NCBI RefSeq assembly: GCF_018143015.1
Contig: NC_054740.1
Location: 53,951,296-54,015,295 of the forward strand
DNA length: 64,000 nucleotides
Source: Lytechinus variegatus
Lineage: Eukaryota > Echinodermata > Echinoidea > Temnopleuroida > Toxopneustidae
Direction of reading: 5' to 3'
Shown here in pieces: positions 19,601-27,846 of the stretch. The translations under genes were made by a program, and so were the position numbers. The notes below the pieces were generated by a model. The model had not been told where the DNA came from, searched no databases, and saw only the letters and a list, made by a program, of their open reading frames with translations. The first letter of the stretch is position 1. The number at the start of each line of letters is the position of its first letter.

Positions 19601-21252
19601 TTATTTTGCCGTCTCTATGATAGATTCTATATATGACGAAAAAATCAGCAAAATTGATTCAGCCAATTTCGAGAAAAGTTGGCGACAAACATAGGTGCCA
19701 AGAATAAAGAAAGAAAGAAATAAAGAAAATTCTGACGAAATCAATAGGTGATCTGTCAGAGACAGACCACCTAATTACAAATGAAGATAACTTCATCAAA
19801 GAAAAGATTATGGAAAGTCCATGCGAATAGGCGCATTTCAAATCATAGGGTAAGCCCCTTTCGGCTCTTATGTCATGTTAAAAGAATTGAACATATATAT
19901 TTTGTATATTCTTAAATCTTATACTAGTAAACTTCCATAAATTAAGTGATCAACTTAAAAATGACCAACGTTTATGATCGTTGTAATTTTTAGCATAGTA
20001 TTTTTTCCATTGCGGATTGCACAACTTTTTCTATGTTTTAATTATTATTGCAAAGCACGACTTTATTCACTTGGACATGTTTGCAGCAAAGTTCATGTTC
20101 CTTGTCTTCGATTACTTATCATGCAACTGAGGTATGTTTATACTCTAAACACTCACATTTGTATTTCTTGCGTTATATCTGACATCTAAAATAAATAAAT
20201 TTGATTTTTCACACGCAGCCTCTCATATTTTCCTTTTTAGTCTCATACAATCAGACACTGTTGATTTTGTTTACTCCATTCAAACCCTATTTCTACCTCA
20301 ACAAATAACATTAACGCATAATTTGAAAAATTATCACTGTATATAAGTATTCTATAAAAATACAGAATATTGAACAAAAAAATGTCGAAATTACTTAGTT
20401 AAATCAATTTTTATATCGGACAAGGGTCTCTTTCGTTGAAATATCAATGAAAGGTGTCTCTAAAAGGACACCGTGTTAAAAAGAAGGGAAATAATGAAAA
20501 TTTCGATTTTATTCAGTTATTTTTGTGAATCTTCAAAGTTTTTCTCTTTTTACCTCATAAAGTAAGCTCCATACATCAATTCTACAATCAGTAATAAATA
20601 AAACATCATTTGATCTCCTTTTATCGAAATAAATGATTTTATGAAAAGTCGTAATTCCGAAATAAAAGGTTCAGGTGACGATGAAGACTAAATATTTTTT
20701 GGATACTATCGATATCAAACGATTTCGTGGACTTGGAAGAAGAATTTGCCTTTGTGAAACGGAAAGCGCTGATTTGTCGCCAATCTTCATATCTCGGAAG
20801 AATGGTCCTAGGACGTTCCTACGTATCGCTCATCTCGTCATGCAACAGGCCCCAGGATCCATTGACGGGGTATGATATATCTGTAAAAAAGCTGCCAAGT
20901 AGTGAAAACGTGTAAAGCTTGACTTGTTGTAGTTCGTAACCACATTGGCTTTTGATAGGTGTATGATTTGTCAATTTCACAGAACTTGTGTAGCATGACC
21001 TACTGTATATCTTAATTTTATGATGATGATGTTAACCTTTGACCTTTTCTAGGTGATCCTGGTGACCTTGTTTCTGTCAACCGCTCGAAGTGCAACCTGG
21101 CTAACTGGAGGGACATCAATGCCTTGACTCTCCTCAACCTTGTTTATGATGTCACCCCACCAGATTTTGTTTCCATGGTGATCACCGAGATTGGAATGCT
21201 ACCCTGCACATCGGTGCCCGTTGTACTGAGGGTCAAGAACATTGAGAGCTGA
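4385..21252 (+). CDS. EIF2B4: Translation initiation factor eIF2B subunit delta, whole gene (10 coding exons)
   Basis: eIF2B delta is part of the regulatory core (alpha-beta-delta) of the decameric cytosolic exchange factor that reloads eIF2 with GTP and is the target of the integrated stress response. Ten exons with GT-AG borders join in phase to 530 residues, close to the roughly 520 of vertebrate homologues. Residues 30-95 are a Lys/Gln/Ala-rich charged helix. Residues 100-140 are Gly/Ser-rich. From about 165 on comes the helical and Rossmann-like IF-2B fold. Diagnostic stretches are [15 protein letters not shown] (exon 8), [16 protein letters not shown] and [11 protein letters not shown] (exon 9), and [15 protein letters not shown] (exon 10). 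The start ATG has a favourable context (GAAATGG). Introns hold many transposons but all splice sites look intact. The 3' UTR probably runs to an AATAAA at 22708 or 22959. Identification comes from recalled family motifs. Confidence 0.95.
4643..5370 (+). other. EIF2B4 intron 1, first part
   Basis: AT-rich intron DNA. It has a run of GTT triplets at about 4812-4842 and several TACATGTA words near 5110-5165. Nothing else is recognised before the SINE. Confidence 0.5.
5371..5660 (+). mobile_element. tRNA-derived SINE (tRNA-Gln-like head)
   Basis: The head has an A box (TGGCCCAGTGGATTAGT), an anticodon-like arm CTCTGGACTTTGAA resembling tRNA-Gln(UUG), and a B box (GGGTTCAAATCCC). A body follows with CACTCAACCCAGGTGAGGTG and a tail near GTGTTATGGGCTATACAAGA. 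The same family occurs on the other strand at 21731-21986 and as fragments at 6861-6995 and about 7565-7690. It lies inside EIF2B4 intron 1 in the sense direction. Confidence 0.85.
5862..6021 (+). CDS. EIF2B4: EIF2B4 coding exon 2
   Basis: Acceptor CTGTTAG, donor AAA|GTGAGT, ends in phase 1. It continues the charged helix ([11 protein letters not shown]) and then encodes a Gly/Ser linker of about 30 residues. Confidence 0.9.
6150..6540. repeat. Inverted-repeat stretch in EIF2B4 intron 2
   Basis: Words such as TATGACACCTAAATA (about 6132) reappear as the complement in TTTTTAGGTGTCATATAAACC (about 6375). AATGAATGATCCATTC (about 6457) has a partner GAATGGATCATTTTATC (about 6488). It looks like a decayed fold-back MITE; exact ends are unclear. 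Confidence 0.45.
6861..6995 (+). mobile_element. 5'-truncated tRNA-derived SINE
   Basis: This matches the body of the SINE at 5371 (ATTGTGCTGCACTCAACCCA and on to the GCTCGAGCTAAAGCTGGGGT region) but lacks the tRNA-like head. It lies in EIF2B4 intron 2. Confidence 0.7.
7361..7458 (+). CDS. EIF2B4: EIF2B4 coding exon 3
   Basis: Acceptor CATTTAG, donor CAG|GTATTT, ends in phase 0. It encodes the segment around [17 protein letters not shown], just before the structured core. Confidence 0.88.
7565..7690 (+). mobile_element. Diverged SINE body fragment
   Basis: A weak match to the SINE body: an AACAGGATTAGTTTCTTCAA segment, then GCGCTGGAAG and GGTAATAATTG, in the same order as at 5371. It is old and truncated. 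Confidence 0.45.
7717..7892 (+). CDS. EIF2B4: EIF2B4 coding exon 4
   Basis: Acceptor ATTGTAG, donor CAG|GTACGT, ends in phase 2. It encodes [16 protein letters not shown] and [15 protein letters not shown], the conserved start of the helical domain. The donor is also the first base of a four-unit tandem array in the intron. Confidence 0.93.
7893..8470 (+). repeat. Four-unit tandem array starting at the EIF2B4 intron 4 donor
   Basis: Units of about 173-182 bp start at 7893, 8066, 8242 and 8424. Each begins with a variant of GTACGTCTCTAG and contains GTGTTGACC-like and AATTTGGATCATTTT-like words. The first unit starts at the functional splice donor. The fourth unit carries GTATGT, itself donor-like. 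Confidence 0.75.
8650..8960 (+). repeat. Two-unit tandem repeat, period ~154 bp
   Basis: The stretch CTCATTTCTTTATTTCTGC recurs at 8685 and 8839, followed in both by CTTGGGTAATACCAC-like and TGGGGTCAAAGGTCA-like words. It lies in EIF2B4 intron 4. Confidence 0.7.
9138..9245 (+). CDS. EIF2B4: EIF2B4 coding exon 5
   Basis: Acceptor TTCACAG, donor CAA|GTAAGT, ends in phase 2. It encodes [20 protein letters not shown], a hallmark of eIF2B delta. Confidence 0.93.
9545..10500. mobile_element. Inverted-repeat element framing a 110-bp tandem array
   Basis: The left flank has two copies of TTTTGATCTCCGACA followed by GCGGAGGAAG-like words (9549-9620). The right flank has several complementary copies of TGTCGGAGATCAAAACAAAT (10282-10480). 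The two flanks face each other across the tandem array. No coding frame is credible. Confidence 0.65.
9681..10175 (+). repeat. Tandem array, five units of 110 bp
   Basis: The word CTTCTCTACAACATCGT starts at 9681, 9791, 9901, 10011 and 10121, exactly 110 bp apart. Each unit contains AGTGATGGCGGAGGTAATCG and CGAAAAAGACGCATTATTAT. The units are near-identical, implying recent expansion or homogenisation. It sits in EIF2B4 intron 5. Confidence 0.92.
10985..11490 (+). other. EIF2B4 intron 5, unassigned part
   Basis: AT-rich intron sequence; I see neither a gene nor a recognisable repeat. Confidence 0.5.
11496..11656. mobile_element. MITE, TTTCATAAAGCT-type, copy 1
   Basis: Left end CAGCTATTTGTAAAGTTACTC and right end ACTCATAACTTACAAACAGCT are complementary in outline. 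Inner words GGTCACCAGTCGTGC and CCACAAGAAAGGG are shared with the copies at 11661, 13735 and 31294. Confidence 0.65.
11661..11842. mobile_element. MITE, TTTCATAAAGCT-type, copy 2
   Basis: It starts GGGGGCCGTTTCATCAAGCT and ends with TTAGTAACAGCTTTAACACC. The inner arms GACTTTAAGAGCGACTGG and CCGGTCGTTCTCAAAGTC are inverted relatives. It directly abuts copy 1. Confidence 0.75.
11932..12034 (+). CDS. EIF2B4: EIF2B4 coding exon 6
   Basis: Acceptor TATTTCAG, donor GAG|GTCAGA, ends in phase 0. It encodes [20 protein letters not shown] and the following helix. Confidence 0.93.
12578..13293. mobile_element. Mariner-type TIR element (TA target), interrupted
   Basis: Left end CATTGCATCCCATAAAAAAA and right end, read on the other strand, CAGTGCGTCCCACAAAAAAA are matching TIRs, each bordered by TA. 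Between them lies a second MITE (12842-13115). No transposase frame is seen. It sits in EIF2B4 intron 6. A related element is at 45584-46385. Confidence 0.75.
12842..13115. mobile_element. MITE with CAGGGTTCCCAC ends, copy 1
   Basis: It starts CAGGGTTCCCACGGTCATGG, ends TGTGGGAACCCTG, and is flanked on both sides by TCATTA. The interior repeats AGTCATGGAA words. It is nested in the mariner-type element. Confidence 0.85.
13575..13705 (+). CDS. EIF2B4: EIF2B4 coding exon 7
   Basis: Acceptor TTTATAG, donor TTG|GTAAGC, ends in phase 2. It encodes the [17 protein letters not shown] helix and the first strand of the Rossmann-like domain ([10 protein letters not shown]). Confidence 0.93.
13735..13904. 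mobile_element. MITE, TTTCATAAAGCT-type, copy 3
   Basis: ATATCATAAAGCTGTTTGTAA on the left and GGAATAGCTTTACAAAATGG on the right are inverted. The interior has ACCAGTCGTGCATAAAGTTA as in copy 1. It starts about 30 bp after exon 7 of EIF2B4. Confidence 0.65.
14183..14215. repeat. Short palindrome CCCCTTC..GAAGGGG
   Basis: CCCCCTTCAAACAAAGTTTGAAGGGG folds on itself with roughly 11-bp arms; it probably marks the end of an unidentified repeat in EIF2B4 intron 7. Confidence 0.5.
14456..14633 (+). CDS. EIF2B4: EIF2B4 coding exon 8
   Basis: Acceptor TCCACAG, donor GAG|GTAAGA, ends in phase 0. It encodes [20 protein letters not shown] and the [15 protein letters not shown] motif. Confidence 0.95.
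15288..15468 (+). CDS. EIF2B4: EIF2B4 coding exon 9
   Basis: Acceptor TTGAAG, donor TAG|GTGAGT, ends in phase 1. It encodes [20 protein letters not shown] and [19 protein letters not shown], the most conserved part of the protein. The intron that follows is 5.6 kb and holds a nest of transposons. Confidence 0.95.
17095..17180 (-). mobile_element. tRNA-derived SINE head or tRNA pseudogene
   Basis: Read on the minus strand it has an A box (GTGGCTCAATGGATAACGCA) and a B box (GGTTCGAGTCC) with tRNA spacing. The anticodon arm does not pair well, so I call it a SINE head or pseudogene, not a functional tRNA. It is a different family from the one at 5371. Confidence 0.6.
18345..19133 (+). repeat. 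Direct repeat of ~110 bp split by a MITE
   Basis: The segment 18347-18474 (ACCCCAGTTTAAAC, TGAAATTGGGGTGTCAAT, GATCCCATTGACTAACACGC) recurs at about 19037-19133 with changes. A MITE has inserted at the end of the first unit. Confidence 0.65.
18475..19028. mobile_element. MULE-like MITE with 10-bp target duplication
   Basis: The ends CGGGGGGGCCACTTACATT and AATGGAAGTGGCCCCCCCGGG are inverted; the next block GAGTGGATACCATGCGCGACC has its complement at the other end. GATGAACCCC flanks both sides (18465-18474 and 19029-19038). A duplication of 9-10 bp suggests a Mutator-like origin (inference). The interior holds repeated ACGTGTTTAGGGT and ACTTGTTAAGGG words. Relatives are at 56678-57220 and 58005-58193. 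Confidence 0.8.
19860..20660. other. AT-rich interior of the outer TIR element
   Basis: I see nothing coding or repeated here beyond AT-rich sequence between the inner element and the right TIR region. Confidence 0.45.
21053..21252 (+). CDS. EIF2B4: EIF2B4 coding exon 10 and stop
   Basis: Acceptor TTTTCTAG. It encodes the C-terminus with [20 protein letters not shown] and [12 protein letters not shown], then TGA at 21250-21252, matching the usual family C-terminus. Confidence 0.95.
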
Positions 21253-21421
21253 GGTCAAGGAGGTCATGAAGTTGAAGAATGAAGGAATATCAAGAATAGC
21301 AAGAGCTTAGGCCGGCATGATGAGGAACACTGAGAGCTAGGTTTTGCAATAGCGGTTGAACTGTCATGCTGTGGTCTGCCATTCCATTTGATGATAGTAT
21401 TCTGTTTTGGGGAACAGCGAC

Positions 21422-21575
21422 TAGTCTGCATGCACAGACCCTGACTAAAACTTTGATCAACAAGTAAGTCTTCACAGAAGACTAGCACATAAACAACTTG
21501 TTGTTAGGGCCTTCAGCACACTGGTCATTGTAGGCTACACATTCAGACCCTTGAGGGGTTTGCACAGCAGACTAA
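21422..21575. mobile_element. MITE with TAGTCTGC ends, copy 1
   Basis: It starts TAGTCTGCATGCACAGACCC and ends TTTGCACAGCAGACTA. The same body (ACTAGCACAT, GGGCCTTCAG, ACATTCAGACCC) is found at 28200-28408 and 62599-62771. It lies about 170 bp after the EIF2B4 stop codon, so probably inside the 3' UTR. Confidence 0.7.
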
Positions 21576-21730
21576 ACAGCAACTTGGTATTTAACAAGTC
21601 TTCTTGGGAAGTGCTGCACAGATTGATATTAAAATAATGCACAGGTGTATGTGTTAGTGGCGATGCAGTGCACAATAGGGTATTTACAACTGGCAATAAT
21701 GATAATAATGGTATATTTACGCGGGGTGGC

Positions 21731-21986
21731 CATTTCAGTTCCGAAAACTGTTCTCCCAGCGGGCCCTACTATTATTATTACCCAGCTAAGCTAGGCTACC
21801 TATTCAGGTGCACACAGCTTTTTGATGAATTACTTCCTGCCGGTACCCATTTACCTCACCTGGGTTGAGTGCAGCACACTGTGGATGAATTCCTTGCTGA
21901 AGGAAATTACACCATAGCTGGGATTTGAACCCACGGCCCTCTCTCTCAAAGTCCGGAGACTAATCCACTGGGCCGCGACACTCCAT
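21731..21986 (-). mobile_element. tRNA-derived SINE (tRNA-Gln-like head)
   Basis: On the minus strand it reads GCGGCCCAGTGGATTAGTCT, CTCCGGACTTTGAGAGAGAG and GTGGGTTCAAATCCCAGC, then the same body as the SINE at 5371. The head is nearest 21986. It is in EIF2B4 3' flanking or 3' UTR sequence, antisense to the gene. Confidence 0.85.
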
Positions 21987-22088
21987 GCAATAAGCACAAG
22001 GTGCATATGAATAGTGGATTTGCTTTGCATTGTGAATACCTGAGATGTCTGCAACACACTAACATCAAATTTTGACCTGTGCATTATT

Positions 22089-22430
22089 CAGGGTTTCAGC
22101 AGTCATGAAAAATCCTTGAAAAATTTGTGGTCATGGAAAGTCAGGGAATTCGGAAATTTGTGAAAAGTCATGGAAAGGAGATTTTGGTCATGGAATTGCA
22201 TCTCCCTCTTGGCTATGTCAGCTTTCTAGTTGTGTCTCACAACTCTCATACTATACTCTCGTGATCATACTCCGCCATTACAATTGGTGTTCATGATTTC
22301 CATTTTTCCTAGTTTTATGACATCCCAAATTCTACATAACTCCTGGGATGTCACAGGAAGTCATGGAAAGCAGCAATTTAGTCATGGAAAAGTCATGGAA
22401 TTCTATTTTCAACTTTCTGTGGGAACCCTG
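22089..22430. mobile_element. MITE with CAGGGTTCCCAC ends, copy 2
   Basis: It starts CAGGGTTTCAGCAGTCATG, ends TGTGGGAACCCTG, and is flanked by TTATT on both sides. Its interior is longer than copy 1 at 12842 but shares GGTCATGGAAAGTCAGGGAA. Confidence 0.85.
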
Positions 22431-22707
22431 TTATTTGTTTGATATGATGGGTCAACATTATGAATTTATTGTGAAAAGTTTGTTCAAATCCCTCAAATAT
22501 TTTTAGGATGTCAAAGATGAATAGGTTGCTTTCTATTATGACATCACAGGTGTATCCAGTATGCACGCCCAATTAAAGCGCATGTAAGTCATTGCCATTG
22601 TCTCTCTATAAATGTATCCATATTTCATATAGTATCTTGGTTTTTACAAAATGCGCAGTGCTGCACTCAAAATGCGTGTCTGGAAGGTTGCCTAGAATCA
22701 AAGCATG

Positions 22708-22964
22708 AATAAAAATGTGACTATCAGGTCAATAATAACATTTGCGAATTTTCTTCTAGTTGATGTAACTCAGAGGACATGTGGTACCTCAATGAAGTGT
22801 TTGCTGTCACTAATTTCAGCTCATTATAATGTATACCCTTCACTCCAAGTCAGTTCTCACTGTGTTCTTGGGGAAAAGAAACATGTTGAACTCAAACTTT
22901 TTGTGGAGTAAATGTAGTAGGAATTTGTCTGGTACAGATCATCAGGGCAATTCCATAAAATAAA
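22708..22964 (+). terminator. Candidate EIF2B4 polyadenylation signals
   Basis: AATAAA occurs at 22708-22713 and 22959-22964, the first such hexamers that I found after the stop at 21252. This implies a 3' UTR of about 1.5-1.7 kb that includes a MITE and a SINE. No transcript evidence is available here. Confidence 0.3.
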
Positions 22965-22969
22965 GACCT

Positions 22970-23585
22970 TTTTTTTTTCGTCCATCGAAACTGCCGAACC
23001 TATCATAATTTGAGAAGATAACAACTTTTCATATGACTTTTAAAATGGAAAAGTCATTTGAAGAAGGTCACACTCATACATTAGGACGTCTCAGGCGTGG
23101 ATCCAGCCAGATTAGACACACCATGGCCCCTAAAGTGGAATAGTGTTCAACCTGGCTAGGCCCACCTCTGCTTTGTCTAGTTCATGTGTTATCTGATATG
23201 ACTAATATATCACTACATTGGTCAAGTATGCTGAGGATGTGCGCATTAATCAATACAGATTGCGTGTTATATTTCATATGCACATCAGCATTCATTTAAT
23301 AATGACTCTAAGTCCTTCTTGTGTATAGAAAAGGACAGATGTAATATGTTATGAAAATGCCCTTCATGGATGTGATTATCTTGTGAGTGTTTAACTCTAT
23401 CGTTACATGCAAGTAATTTGCAAGTGATTGCCTTTCTCTGATAGGTTTATGCACAAGGATAGTGCAATGCACATTAATCGCATTCTACCGAAGCTGCAGG
23501 TATTTGATTTTGACCCATTGCCTAAAAATCAGCATTGATAGTGATACTAGTAACTATTCTTTCAATGCTTACTACAATGATCAGT
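22970..23585. other. Intergenic, nothing recognised
   Basis: I see no gene and no recognisable repeat between the probable EIF2B4 end and the repeat at 23590. Confidence 0.45.
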
Positions 23586-23589
23586 CTTA

Positions 23590-24060
23590 AAGGGGAATCC
23601 AACCCAAATAGAAACTTGTTTTTATAAGAAAAAGAAAAATCAGACAAGTTGATAAGTAAAAGTTTGAACAATATTGGACAAACAACAAGAACGCTATGAA
23701 TTTTTAAAAGTTGTAAAAATTGGTAATCACTATACCCATGGAGACTTCAAATTGGCCACATATGAGATGTCAAAGTGAGCATGGCAAGGACTACTCTTCC
23801 ATGTACTCCAATACATATAATGGCTAAAGTGTCATTTTTCCCAAAAGTTTTAATTCAAATTAGATTTTTCTTTCATGATGACATAAACCAATATACTACC
23901 TGGCCTTTATTTACTGCCTCAGGGGAATGGGTACTAAGGAGAAAACCACAAATCCCTGATAAAAAAGCACATGGCCTATGGGAAAGTTGCTCACTCCCGC
24001 TCGCTGACCTAAAAATCCACTAAACAAAACTTGAAGTGAACAGCTGATTAGGTGAAGCCT
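23590..24060. mobile_element. TTAA-type MITE fragment
   Basis: It starts after TTAA with AGGGGAATCCAACCC and shares words with 52690-53040 (GTTTGAACAAT, GGTAATCACTATACCC, ACTTCAAATTGGCC, ACTGCCTCAGGGGAAT, GGAGAAAACCACAAAT). The right end is unclear. Confidence 0.6.
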
Positions 24061-24309
24061 TGAAGAAAATTTTTCTTTTAGATGGTTATATTAAAAGGGC
24101 TGCTATTCAATTTGATAATTGAAACTTGGAGAGTGAAATCCTGGGAACACGTTGCTTTGTGTAATAAAAAAAAAATTGAAGAAACAAATAGAAAAAATTA
24201 TGAGCATTTGAATGTCAAGATCACTGATGATGTGTACATCCTGTCATTGGCAATACAAACAACATGTGAGATATATCGTGAACAAAAGCTTGTACTATCA
24301 ATAGAATGA

Positions 24310-27300
24310 GCAAAAAAAGATGTTTTGGGGTATATTTTCAGTTTACCAAGTGGAGTTGTACTTCCATGACCTCACAAATCTTGGTCACATTGCAAATTAG
24401 GATCTCCATAGCATTAGGGATTTAAAATTCAAATGCTCTAAACTTCCTTATTGCTTGTCCAATTATTCTCAAGCTTTCATTGATCTTATTCTTTGATTTG
24501 TTTGTTTTTATACAATCTAACTTGTTTCAACGGTTTCATTCTCATTTGAGTGAGAAAAATTGGTATTTTCCTTTACTTTTGCTCTGATAAAATACTAAGC
24601 CGATAACCCAACTCTATATTGAAAATATGATTTAGAAGTAAAATTTTGAATTATATCTAAATCAAGCTATTTCATCTTTCTAACAAGATTTAACTTTGAC
24701 TGTACATACTTATTTAGTCTAAAAAAATCATGATCTTAATTCTTACAATAAAGTCTTGACATTTACATATGGTTAGAAAAGGCTCAGCAATATTGTAGAC
24801 CCGTACAGGTATACATGTTTAGATGCCTAATATTTGCAAAAAAAATGTTGAGGGGCTTTTTCCTACCACACCTTAACAAGATTTAAATCAGGCAAAAATA
24901 TCTATAAAAAAACAATCATGAAACATGATTTATTGTGATAGAAATCTCAATTTATTGAGCATAATTATGAATTCCCCTCCTGTAATGATGATCACAAATG
25001 CATGTGTCAATTTCTTTGTCTTCCTGAATGTGTAAAATACAATATATATGTAAATATAAACAACATAAATGGGTGTCTAAGACTATTTTTTTTGTGTGTA
25101 TTGTTGTTGAACAGTGTTGTTATCACTCATCAATGTTAATGGGAATATTGCTACATACAATACTAAGAATGAGATTAAAAGATAATATATTAGATCTACA
25201 AAATCCAGTATTTTTGCTCGATCTCTGACCAACAAACTTACATTCAGATTTATTAAAACTTAAATATGTGAATGGTAACCCTTTATGTTAGCAAAGTATT
25301 ATATTAAAAGAAAGACATGATTTGAACACAAGTGTTTAATGGTGAATTTGGACAGCTAATTACAATCGCAAGGTAAATATTCGTAACTTCTAATGTCTAT
25401 TTAATCAGACCAACTTGAAATCAATAAGAGTTGTTATTAAACAGGTAATCAGGAAGAGGATAAATTATTATTTTTCAATCATTTTTGTTTTCTGTAACAA
25501 ACAGATGCATAAGAAAAAGTACATCATTATTTTTAAACCAAAAACTTTGACATGCCCAATACAAATCATAAAAATTGATCATTTCCTGAGAGAAAAAAAT
25601 TGTGTTTGAAAATCAAGTGATACACAAATGCTTTTGAGAGTATGACGGTGGTGATGTTTTAAAATCAGTGAAAGTTGTAAAATACACACCCATTGAAAAC
25701 ATAACTGGATTTCTATAAACCGTACTAGAATAAATCTACAATATTTGCAATTTCTGTGGGAAAACAGGAAATGAAATGTACACTTGCAAAAAGTATTAGG
25801 CAATAAGAATTTTTTCTTCTCCATTTTGCATCAACACCCCTAATTAGGAATAAGGTTGAATTGATGTCAAAGCTTTGCCTTTCATGCAGGGATCCCGGAA
25901 GTGGCTTATCACCAACTCTCACATATCACTAAAGACAGGAGGGATGCAAGAAATCCACTACAGTGGGACTTCTGCTTTGTTTTGTTATGGTACCTTTTAG
26001 TTTTAACACTAAAATGGTAAAAACATGAAAAGAATCTTTGGCAAATTTGGGGGTAATCTTCACAGAACTGTATCGTGGCATTTGAGGAATTGAAGATAAG
26101 CATGACCATTAATCAGTGGCTAATGGAACATTTGACGCAAATTTCAGGTAATGAGAATAATGCACAACAAATGCTACTCAGCAAACTAGTTCATCGACAT
26201 CATCATGACTTTCTAATTCATCTATTAAACTCAATCAAGTATTGCCCATAGCAAAAGAAATCCAATTGAAGCACAAAATAAGACAAACTCTAGTGAGTGG
26301 TGAGAACTGAAAATAAATCCACTACATAAAGAGAATTCAGTCCCCCCCCAAAAAAAAAATGAAAATGAATATTGTAGATAGAGTCATTATCTCATGTAAA
26401 TAAATTCAAAATGATTTCACCCACTTTTGACACTTTTTTTCAAAACTGGAGAGTGTTTCACAAAGATTTAAGTATGACTTAAGTCGCACTAACATGCCGG
26501 CGCGTACACGATATGCGACACACGATCTTATTGATAGATACGCATTAGTGCACGTCCTCATGACACGACCTTACCAATGCAGTCAAGCCATACGCAACTC
26601 GGTATTTAAGTGCGACTCTTTAGTCATACTTCAATATTTGTGAAACGCCCCCCAGGTCATGTAACTTTTCCAATCATGTACAGAATGTACTGTAATCAAA
26701 TGGTCAGTCACATGACCAATTCTGAAAACGACACAGGAACAAAGAAATTAAAAGAAAAGGAAACAATTGTGTAGCACATACATACATATTGTAAGAGACT
26801 TCTATGAAGTTTTCGGCCGAAGCCCCTGCTCTCGACATGATTCGGGTAATAAAATAGAGCTCCAAATTCATGAAATTCAAAATTTCAATCTGATATGTAT
26901 AACAACACTCCGCTGCCCCACTACCCTATTAAATAGCACTTAGTTTTCTGACTTCCCTTCCAGCAGGTATATAGCCCCATATGCTTTGTAATTACAAGAG
27001 AAATAAAAGCTATCAGTGACAAGTCACCACAAAACCAGCAACCCGGTTTCATAAAACTAATAACAAATTTGCAATATCATAAGCTACTGAAATCATTCAA
27101 TTTGATTGGCTGCTACAGAATTGTGCATTTGCTATTCTGACAAGTTTTGTGAAACAGAACTGAACTGTGTATACCGCTTAGTCTGCCTAAACCAACCTAT
27201 AAATCAAGTAATCGGTAAATTGGAAGAAATTTTTCAGACCAGGGCCGCATCTTTTTTCAATCCATCAGTGTCATCATTTTTTCTACAGGAAATTTGCAAA

Positions 27301-27618
27301 ATGTCCTTTGTAAACAAAGGCAAACACACCATATTATCAAGAAAACAATGAATTTATGAATATACATCATATCTAGAAAACATTTTGAATTATCATGCAT
27401 TTTAGATGTTGACCTTTCTGGCTATAATTGAGATTGATCTGATCAATCGCAATTCTTTGTAAAATGTGGCCCAGAACATGCAAAGCATGCATCATTTACG
27501 TCTGTCCACCGATGCATTTCAAACACATTCCTGACCCTGAAGATTTTTCTTTCATTTCTCTATCCATGCTTTGTGGTGACTTGTCACACTCTCACTCTTT
27601 TAATATACAGTTCTACAA
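24310..27618 (-). other. AK2: Probable long 3' UTR of AK2, plus flank
   Basis: No credible frame occurs downstream of the AK2 stop (minus strand). Minus-strand AATAAA signals lie at 25254-25249, 24956-24951 and 24934-24929. If the farthest is used, the 3' UTR would be about 2.7 kb. The stretch is poorer in transposons than the introns, apart from a MITE at 26453-26657. Confidence 0.35.
26453..26657. mobile_element. MITE with GTTTCACAAA ends
   Basis: GTGTTTCACAAAGATTTAAG with TATGACTT on the left matches, on the other strand, GGCGTTTCACAAATATTGAA with TATGACT on the right. The interior is GC-richer and contains ACGATATGCGACACACGATC. It is probably inside the AK2 3' UTR. Confidence 0.75.
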
Positions 27619-27846
27619 TCAAATGAATACAACTTTATCTTTCCTTGCAGTCTGCGCCTTTGCGAATATCGATTGGATGCTGGCGTATACCGCATCGGGT
27701 GCCCTAGCGGCATCGATACGTTGATGGATGCCACGTTTAGAGTAATAATCAACGAGGGGTGCGGTCTGCTTGTGGTAGGCCTCAAGGCGTGTCTTCAGAG
27801 TCTCCTCATTATCGTCCGATCGTTTGATGAGTGGCTCACCAGTAAT
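27619..27846 (-). CDS. AK2: AK2 common coding exon 4 and stop
   Basis: Acceptor TTGTGTCAG; 75 codons plus stop. It encodes [20 protein letters not shown] (arginines that bind phosphate in this family) and the C-terminal helix ending KDKVVFI, as in other AK2 proteins (..MFI). Confidence 0.93.
   Translation of the reverse strand: MTGEPLIKRSDDNEETLKTRLEAYHKQTAPLVDYYSKRGIHQRIDAARAPDAVYASIQSIFAKAQTARKDKVVFI

Larger units (their letters stand above)
16788..19773. mobile_element. Inner TIR element (TAGGTGGTCTGTC ends)
   Basis: TAGGTGGTCTGTC at 16788-16800 and its exact complement at 19761-19773 bracket about 3 kb. The right part has AT-rich sequence with CGCGCGCG runs near 19320-19350 and several TGACCTTTGA words. 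No protein is credible. It lies wholly inside the 15950-20865 element. Confidence 0.5.
15950..20865. mobile_element. Large TIR element in EIF2B4 intron 9 (outer layer)
   Basis: The left end GGGGCCTGTTGCATGA (about 15951) and the right end TCATGCAACAGGCCCC (to about 20863) are exact inverted copies. The similarity continues inward (CGAAGAATGGTCCT on the left; its kin AGAATGGTCCTAGGACG on the right). I see no clear target duplication and no transposase. It carries another TIR element, a tRNA-like SINE and a MULE-like MITE inside. Confidence 0.65.
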
